38,003 bases of DNA from Acidobacteriota bacterium (GTDB lineage: Bacteria > Acidobacteriota > UBA6911), in NCBI GenBank assembly GCA_017860135.1, contig JAFNAG010000043.1, forward strand, positions 1 through 38,003. Reading direction: 5' to 3'. Under the pieces are notes generated by a model. The model did no database searches, had not been told where the DNA came from, and was given only the letters and a program-made list of their open reading frames with translations. The translations under genes and the position numbers were made by a program. Below are positions 34,301-38,003 of this stretch, piece by piece. Position 1 is the stretch's first letter, and the number at the start of each line of letters is the position of its first letter.

Positions 34301-34732
34301 AGTATCGAATCATCCCGGGAACGGCTCGCAGCCTACCACCGGGTGGAAAACACCTACCTTTCGACTTTTCAATCGCTCGGAGCGCTCGGATTGGTCCTGG
34401 GAACCATGGGGCTTGCGACTGTGCTGCTGCGGAATGTGCTCGAGCGGCGGCAGGAACTGGCGCTGCTGCGGGCAGTGGGGTATCGCGGATCCGCCCTGTC
34501 GGGAATCATTGTGGCAGAGAACCTGGTCCTGCTGGTCTGGGGGCTTGCCTGCGGTACATTCTGCGCTCTGCTGTCGATTCTGCCGGCGCTTCGGGCCCGG
34601 GGAGTGCCGTTCCCAGCCGGGATGGTAGCTTTGACCCTGACGGCTGTCCTATTCGTCGGGCTGTCTTCATCCTTGATGGCGGTGCGGGCCGCTCTCCGGT
34701 CCCCCCTGCTCCGCGCCCTCCGCTCCGAATGA
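31361..34732 (+). CDS. Large FtsX-type ABC transporter permease
   Basis: A 1123-residue inner-membrane protein. A first helix near residues 15-36 (LAVVAGVATAVAVLSGALLVG) is followed by a long periplasmic MacB-like region to about residue 520. A first FtsX block of helices spans about 525-660 (signature REIGTLQAVGFSRR), with two more helices at about 675-720. A second periplasmic part follows to about 1000, and a final FtsX block covers about 1003-1110 (signature RQELALLRAVGYRG). It resembles LolC/E-type exporters but is more than twice their length, as in Acidobacteriota and Planctomycetota homologues that pair with a separate ATPase. GGAGAGAGGG precedes ATG 31361. The probable ATPase is encoded at 25695-26366. 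Substrate unknown; lipoprotein or envelope lipid export is possible. Confidence 0.88.
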   Translation: MKLSRLILRNMAYYWRTNLAVVAGVATAVAVLSGALLVGRSVRDSLRDMVILRIGATGTVVSADHFFREELATELISSHQRSAPVSGCPIIFLPGVVVHEATGARALDVNVYGVDERFWKFHGVEQVQMEARTALIGEPLAGAIRARAGDSLLLRIETQQGVPRESLFGRRETVGRTVRLACGDILSAERLGEFALRPAQGNIHSIFVPLQRLQRELAQPSRANAILLASDSQPGDAGMYDDLLKQHSTLEDAGVKLRPLPTLNAISVESVRVLLDEPLAQAAFAASAEAGMRASGVFTYLANSIRAGGHEIPYSLITAADLRKGAMTAVKDAKGLPLPDPRPAADDSIWLNSWAWKDLGVTAGDVVEVDYFVWRDEGRLETRTARFRLEGIVAIGGDIGPELAPDFPGIAESANMSSWDPPFPLDLRRIRPQDEEYWKLYRTTPKAVIPLAGGRQLWQNRFGSLSSVRVKLPEGAEFGSSQRKLAAAIHKRISPGQAGFSIANVRERALDASRGSTDFGAYFLYFSFFLIAAAILLAALFFRLGVEQRVREIGTLQAVGFSRRVLRRIFLLEGLLLSVTGSILGLMGSVAFGGLLVVGLRTWWIGAVGTRSISLHISGYGLFWGAAAGILVFPAVIAWTLHGLTRNPPRALLAGVLESIRARRRHGRNLGILAAAAFLAAVTMLLGSQLGRMPDAAGFFGAGSLLLVSLLSLTAAYLRRDRPGIISGRGWQAFFHLGTRNATHRPGRSLLCVALIASATFVIVSVEAFRRDPGGISLEPSSGTGGYAFVARSALPILHDLNSVEGREAMGIRDMPVPVRFVPFRYRSGDDASCLNLYAPREPRILGVRPSFVADPRFSFQDSMASTPAQKQNPWLLLESEAEDGAVPAIGDANTIRYILHRSLGEEIAVLGYSDVPVRLRLVAALRDSLFQGELLISEANFLRAFPDQEGFRFFLLDVPPAGSDPAASALETQLASWGFSIESSRERLAAYHRVENTYLSTFQSLGALGLVLGTMGLATVLLRNVLERRQELALLRAVGYRGSALSGIIVAENLVLLVWGLACGTFCALLSILPALRARGVPFPAGMVALTLTAVLFVGLSSSLMAVRAALRSPLLRALRSE

Positions 34733-35005
34733 GCCTGGCGCTGCAAGCTGATCCTGGACTGCTCGGGAATCCGGCACAGAGTATTCATAACCGCGTGGTT
34801 GCCGCAGAACCTGAGAATCTCCCCGAGGGGCAGCGGCTGCGGGACCGCCAGGTGCCGCGCTTCGTTGAAGGCGAGCTCCGATTGTTCTTGGAGTGCGGGA
34901 TACTGGCCTACGGTCTTGTTGAGGGTGCACTGTGCCGCTCACATGAGAATCCTTGCCAAAAAGGAAAGGATTTTTCAGCACCACGGAATGACGGTCGGGG
35001 TCGGT

Positions 35006-35138
35006 ATCGGCATCGGGATCGCAATCGCAGTCGCAATCGCTATCGAAAACAGTGCATGATCAGACGCCTCCGTGTTGATGCCGGCAGCGCAATGATGCCG
35101 ACGTCGATCCCGATAGCGATTGCGATCCCGATGCCGAT
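35006..35138. repeat. Degenerate hexanucleotide inverted repeat, block B
   Basis: The 23-base arm at 35006-35028 (ATCGGCATCGGGATCGC...) is perfectly complementary to 35116-35138. Further hexamers of the ATCGCN/GTCGCN type extend each arm (34991-35045 and 35102-35143). The spacer is about 87 bases. It lies in the 550-base gap 34733-35283, where I see no gene on either strand. The block mirrors block A on the other side of the permease gene. Confidence 0.75.
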
Positions 35139-35283
35139 TGCGCCATGCGTTCGTCCGCCGCGTAGGGCATGCCAAAGCCACGCTTTCCAGGAGTGGTCGC
35201 TGGCCTGGTTACGGCCATCGGCCGCCCTCTGATGTATGCGCCCGCTCTCCGGATTGCTTCTCCCTGAAGTCTGACTGCGACCT

Positions 35284-36945
35284 TCAATCATCCTCGAAAC
35301 AGAGGATGCGGTGCTTGAAAGCCTGCAAATCGATCGAGGCATACATGGCTGCCAGCAACGATGGTCCCAGGCGGGCGATCATGGGGTGCACACCGAGCTC
35401 CCGTTCCTGCAGGTTGTCGTTGGGAAAGCAGTTGCTTTGCAGATCCGAGAGATCCTTTCGCAACCGTTTGTCGTTTCGCACCCGGAACCCTTCGAATCCC
35501 CTCCGCAGGGAGTCGAGCCGGAATTCCAGCTTGCGACCGATGGTTTCCGTCGCGGGTCCAAGTGATGACTCGGCGGCGGCCAGGGCCGCTTTGAGTTCCG
35601 GCATGGTGCGTTCTATTCGCGTTTCGAGCTCCTCCAGCAGGATCCCGGATCTATCGGAGTGCGCACGCAGCATCCGGCGGATCAGGGTTCGCTCGCCACC
35701 GTAACAGTCTTCCGGCGCCAGGGAATGACGCTTCAGGATTTCGCACGTTTCCGGGCCAAGCACGGTGAAACTGCTTCTGGGCCACACGACCGGCATGGAC
35801 CGCCGGAAGTAGCGGTAAATGGGGCCGGCCTGTGCGAAATACGAGATCTCGGCCGGGCCTCCGACATAAGCGGCAGTGGGGAACAGGTGGTCCTGCAGGA
35901 CCGGGCGGAGCAGCGCGTTGGGGCTGAACCGTTCCGGAGCGCTTGCCGTAAGGCCGGACAACTGCTCGCTGGTAAAACGGCTGCGTGAATTCTTGAGGGC
36001 GAATTCCTGATCGCGAGCCAAGACGAGCTTCCGCTGACCTTCTTCCTCGTAGAAAACCAGGGTGGAGTGGGGAGGCACGGCGACCTGTTCCCGCAATCCC
36101 ATCGCATGAAGTGCCAGGATCTGGTCCGTGAGTTGCGCTCTGAGTTCGTGCGCAGAGAGCAGGGCCTTCCGGATCAAGGGCGCGGCAAGCCTCTTTGCTC
36201 CTTCGTGTCTCGGGTCAAACAGAATCAGCCCGTGGTCCCGGAAAAGTCGCGCCATGAGCCGCCCAAAGGCTTCAGTGAAAGTGGCGCCGGGCTGGTAGGC
36301 CGCTGCCAACTGCACCCTGATGGTGTCACTCTGTGCGGAACGGGCAAAGGAGCCGACATATGCCTCGACAAGCGCCCGGATGCTCTCCGGCAGCCGGAGG
36401 CATCCCACAGGACTGCCGGGCAATTCTGCCTGGCCGAACAGTGTCTCCCTGGCATCCAGGACACGGGGACCGTCCTCTGCTCCGGGCAGCACCAGTCGCG
36501 TGATCTCCGCAAGGTCGTGGTCGTCGGATGCGATCCAGAATATTGCCACGGCGTTATGGCCGCTGCGGCGCAGCTCTTCGCTCAGGCGAAGCGCTGTGAG
36601 TGCCTTGCAGATGGTGAGCATCGGACCGGTGAACAACCCTGCCTGCTGTCCTGTCACCACGGCGACGGAATCCGGTTTTGCCAGGTCCTCGATGCGCTGC
36701 CATACGGGCGCCGTACTCCCGAAGGTCTGATTCTGACCGCTTGCCACTTCGGCCATCTCGCGTCTCGGAAAGGACGTCCGGGCGATTGCATTGGCTTCCC
36801 GTGCGAGTGCTTCCAGTGTGGGAGGGTGCCGGTAGAACCGCATTACCTCTGCCGACCCTTCGAGGTATTTCAGGAATATCGCGGGCTGATGCGGGATTCG
36901 GGAAAACGGCAGCTCCCTGATCGAAGGCGAGCGGTGCATAGGCAT
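35284..36945 (-). CDS. bshC: Bacillithiol biosynthesis cysteine-adding enzyme BshC
   Basis: A 553-residue cytoplasmic protein with the BshC core: VAVVTGQQAGLFTGPMLTI near residues 92-110, KALTALRLSEELR, then FWIASDDHDLAEI. BshC attaches cysteine to glucosaminyl-malate in the last step of bacillithiol synthesis; its fold is a Rossmann-like core plus a C-terminal coiled coil, here the Leu/Glu/Arg-rich segment around ELKAALAAAESSLG. The length is typical (about 540). Neither bshA nor bshB is visible in the window. The ATG at 36945 has no strong ribosome site; a second in-frame ATG is six bases on. It follows the guanylyltransferase gene by 13 bases on the same strand, so co-transcription is likely, though no functional link is evident. 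Confidence 0.9.
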   Translation of the reverse strand: MPMHRSPSIRELPFSRIPHQPAIFLKYLEGSAEVMRFYRHPPTLEALAREANAIARTSFPRREMAEVASGQNQTFGSTAPVWQRIEDLAKPDSVAVVTGQQAGLFTGPMLTICKALTALRLSEELRRSGHNAVAIFWIASDDHDLAEITRLVLPGAEDGPRVLDARETLFGQAELPGSPVGCLRLPESIRALVEAYVGSFARSAQSDTIRVQLAAAYQPGATFTEAFGRLMARLFRDHGLILFDPRHEGAKRLAAPLIRKALLSAHELRAQLTDQILALHAMGLREQVAVPPHSTLVFYEEEGQRKLVLARDQEFALKNSRSRFTSEQLSGLTASAPERFSPNALLRPVLQDHLFPTAAYVGGPAEISYFAQAGPIYRYFRRSMPVVWPRSSFTVLGPETCEILKRHSLAPEDCYGGERTLIRRMLRAHSDRSGILLEELETRIERTMPELKAALAAAESSLGPATETIGRKLEFRLDSLRRGFEGFRVRNDKRLRKDLSDLQSNCFPNDNLQERELGVHPMIARLGPSLLAAMYASIDLQAFKHRILCFEDD

Positions 36946-36958
36946 TGAAATCAGGCGC

Positions 36959-38003
36959 TCAACTCGTGGGTTTCACACAGGCCAGTAATCGCTTAAGGTC
37001 AGCTGCCCGGCTTTTGTCGCACACCAGAACCTGTCCGTTGGCTTGAACGACGATGAGATTGCAGGCGCCGAAGGTCGTGATCGGGCCTGCGTCCGAATAA
37101 GTGATGCAGCCGCTCGATTCCACGGATGTGTGCTCGCCGCAGGCGACGTTTCCGTCCGTATCGGCAGGCAATGCGCGTTCCAATGCCCCCCAGTTCCCGA
37201 TGTCGTCCCATGCAAAGGCGGCCGGCACCAGCCGCAGGCCGGACGTCTTTTCCATGACGCCGAAATCGATGGAAATGCGCGGCAGCGCCGCGAAAGCGCC
37301 ATGCAATTCGGACTGCCGTCCTCTCTGTCCAAGAAAAGGGCGGAGGGCGGCGAGGCCGCGGTCCATCTCCGGCATATGCAGCCGGATCAACTCGAGCAGG
37401 GTGCGGTTTGCCCATAAAAAAATGCCGCTGTTCCAGAAGTAGTCTCCCGATGCCAGATACTGCGCAGCCCGGTCCGCGGAGGGCTTCTCGACGAATCGGA
37501 GCACAGGCAGGGCTTCGAGGCCCGGCACAGCGCCGGCCACCTGTATGTATCCGTAGCCAGTCTCCGGCCGGGTGGGATGTATGCCGAAAACAACGCCGGT
37601 GGCTCCCGGCAGGGCGACCAGACCTTTTTCCAATACGCTGCGATACGCGACCTCATCGCCGACAAAGTGATCAGCCGGGATCGCGAGCATGATTCCATCC
37701 GGCTCACGGCCCTCGATGTGGAGGGCGCAGTACCCCAGGCAGGCGGCGGTATCGCGCCCCACCGGCTCGATGATGAAGTTCCGCTCCGGAATCTGCGGCA
37801 GCTGCGTCGCCGCGATCTGGAGGTGGGCTTCCCCGATCGAAATGAGAATCCGTTCCGGGGGAATCAGCGGCAGAAGGCGCTCAACCGTCCGCTGGATCAG
37901 CGATTTCGGCCCGAGGAGCGGTATGAAAGGCTTGGGGATAAGCTCTGTGCTCAATGGCCAGAACCGTTCTCCCCGGCCGCCTGCCATGATGACTGCGTAC
38001 GCA
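36959..38003 (-). CDS. Mannose-1-phosphate guanylyltransferase, 5' end beyond window
   Basis: This enzyme makes GDP-mannose from mannose-1-phosphate and GTP for surface glycans. Visible motifs: MAGGRGERFWPLS, a nucleotidyltransferase loop followed by PKPFIPLLG, then IEPVGRDTAACLGY, IPADHFVGD, RFVEKPS, YFWNSGIFLW, IDFGVMEKT and AFAWDDIGNWGAL. The reading frame stays open to the window edge (A-Y-A-V-I before MAGG), and family members usually begin a few residues earlier, so the start is outside. The visible part is about 347 residues, near full length for the single-domain form without the isomerase domain. It is upstream of bshC in a minus-strand operon. ManC and related names are possible, but I give no symbol. 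Confidence 0.9.
   Translation of the reverse strand, partial: AYAVIMAGGRGERFWPLSTELIPKPFIPLLGPKSLIQRTVERLLPLIPPERILISIGEAHLQIAATQLPQIPERNFIIEPVGRDTAACLGYCALHIEGREPDGIMLAIPADHFVGDEVAYRSVLEKGLVALPGATGVVFGIHPTRPETGYGYIQVAGAVPGLEALPVLRFVEKPSADRAAQYLASGDYFWNSGIFLWANRTLLELIRLHMPEMDRGLAALRPFLGQRGRQSELHGAFAALPRISIDFGVMEKTSGLRLVPAAFAWDDIGNWGALERALPADTDGNVACGEHTSVESSGCITYSDAGPITTFGACNLIVVQANGQVLVCDKSRAADLKRLLACVKPTS

Overview
The window looks like a GC-rich chromosomal segment from an Acidobacteriota-type bacterium. The best evidence is an 819-residue duplicated MacB/FtsX permease with the layout known as ADOP (acidobacterial duplicated orphan permease), supported by a DUF5916 barrel protein, many secreted PQQ-type beta-propellers, Tat-exported proteins and BshC (bacillithiol synthesis). 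The phylum is inferred; there is no rRNA gene. I found no tRNA, phage, transposase or CRISPR.

Layout. 1-2.3 kb: a minus-strand Tat-DUF362/DUF6599 pair. 2.3-2.5 kb: a REP-like palindromic repeat. 2.7-7.4 kb: plus-strand genes for a PKMT-like methyltransferase, a CBM9/DUF5916 outer-membrane protein and an agmatinase-family enzyme. 7.4-12.1 kb (minus): a peptidase T remnant, a TolC-family channel and the ADOP permease. Between 12.10 and 12.46 kb lies a nested palindrome of about 358 bp. 12.6-24.05 kb (plus): a small DUF2007-like protein, a Tat diheme cytochrome with a one-base frameshift, and then a tightly packed electron-transfer gene set. 24.2-26.4 kb: a 5' stub of a propeller gene, a GT4 glycosyltransferase and a LolD-type ATPase. 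26.8-30.9 kb: three more propeller genes. 31.1-35.1 kb: a large FtsX-type permease flanked on both sides by degenerate hexanucleotide inverted repeats. 35.3-38.0 kb (minus): bshC and a mannose-1-phosphate guanylyltransferase gene cut by the window end.

The most interesting system is at 13.6-24.05 kb. It encodes a secreted PQQ-like propeller, a membrane-anchored NHL-like propeller, a Tat-signal multi-cluster ferredoxin (NapG-like), a NapH/NosR-like membrane polyferredoxin, a 948-residue protein joining two predicted membrane helices to NuoE, NuoF and ferredoxin modules, a [2Fe-2S]/GltD-like flavoprotein, and another secreted propeller. Most neighbours overlap or nearly touch. The parts suggest a route carrying electrons between cytoplasmic NAD(H) and a periplasmic partner through membrane iron-sulfur proteins. 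I know of no characterised complex with this layout. Two members carry lesions: the upstream cytochrome has a +1 frameshift in a T run, and the GltD-like gene has lost most of its FAD-binding Rossmann segment plus its frame. The operon may therefore be decaying, or the assembly may contain errors.
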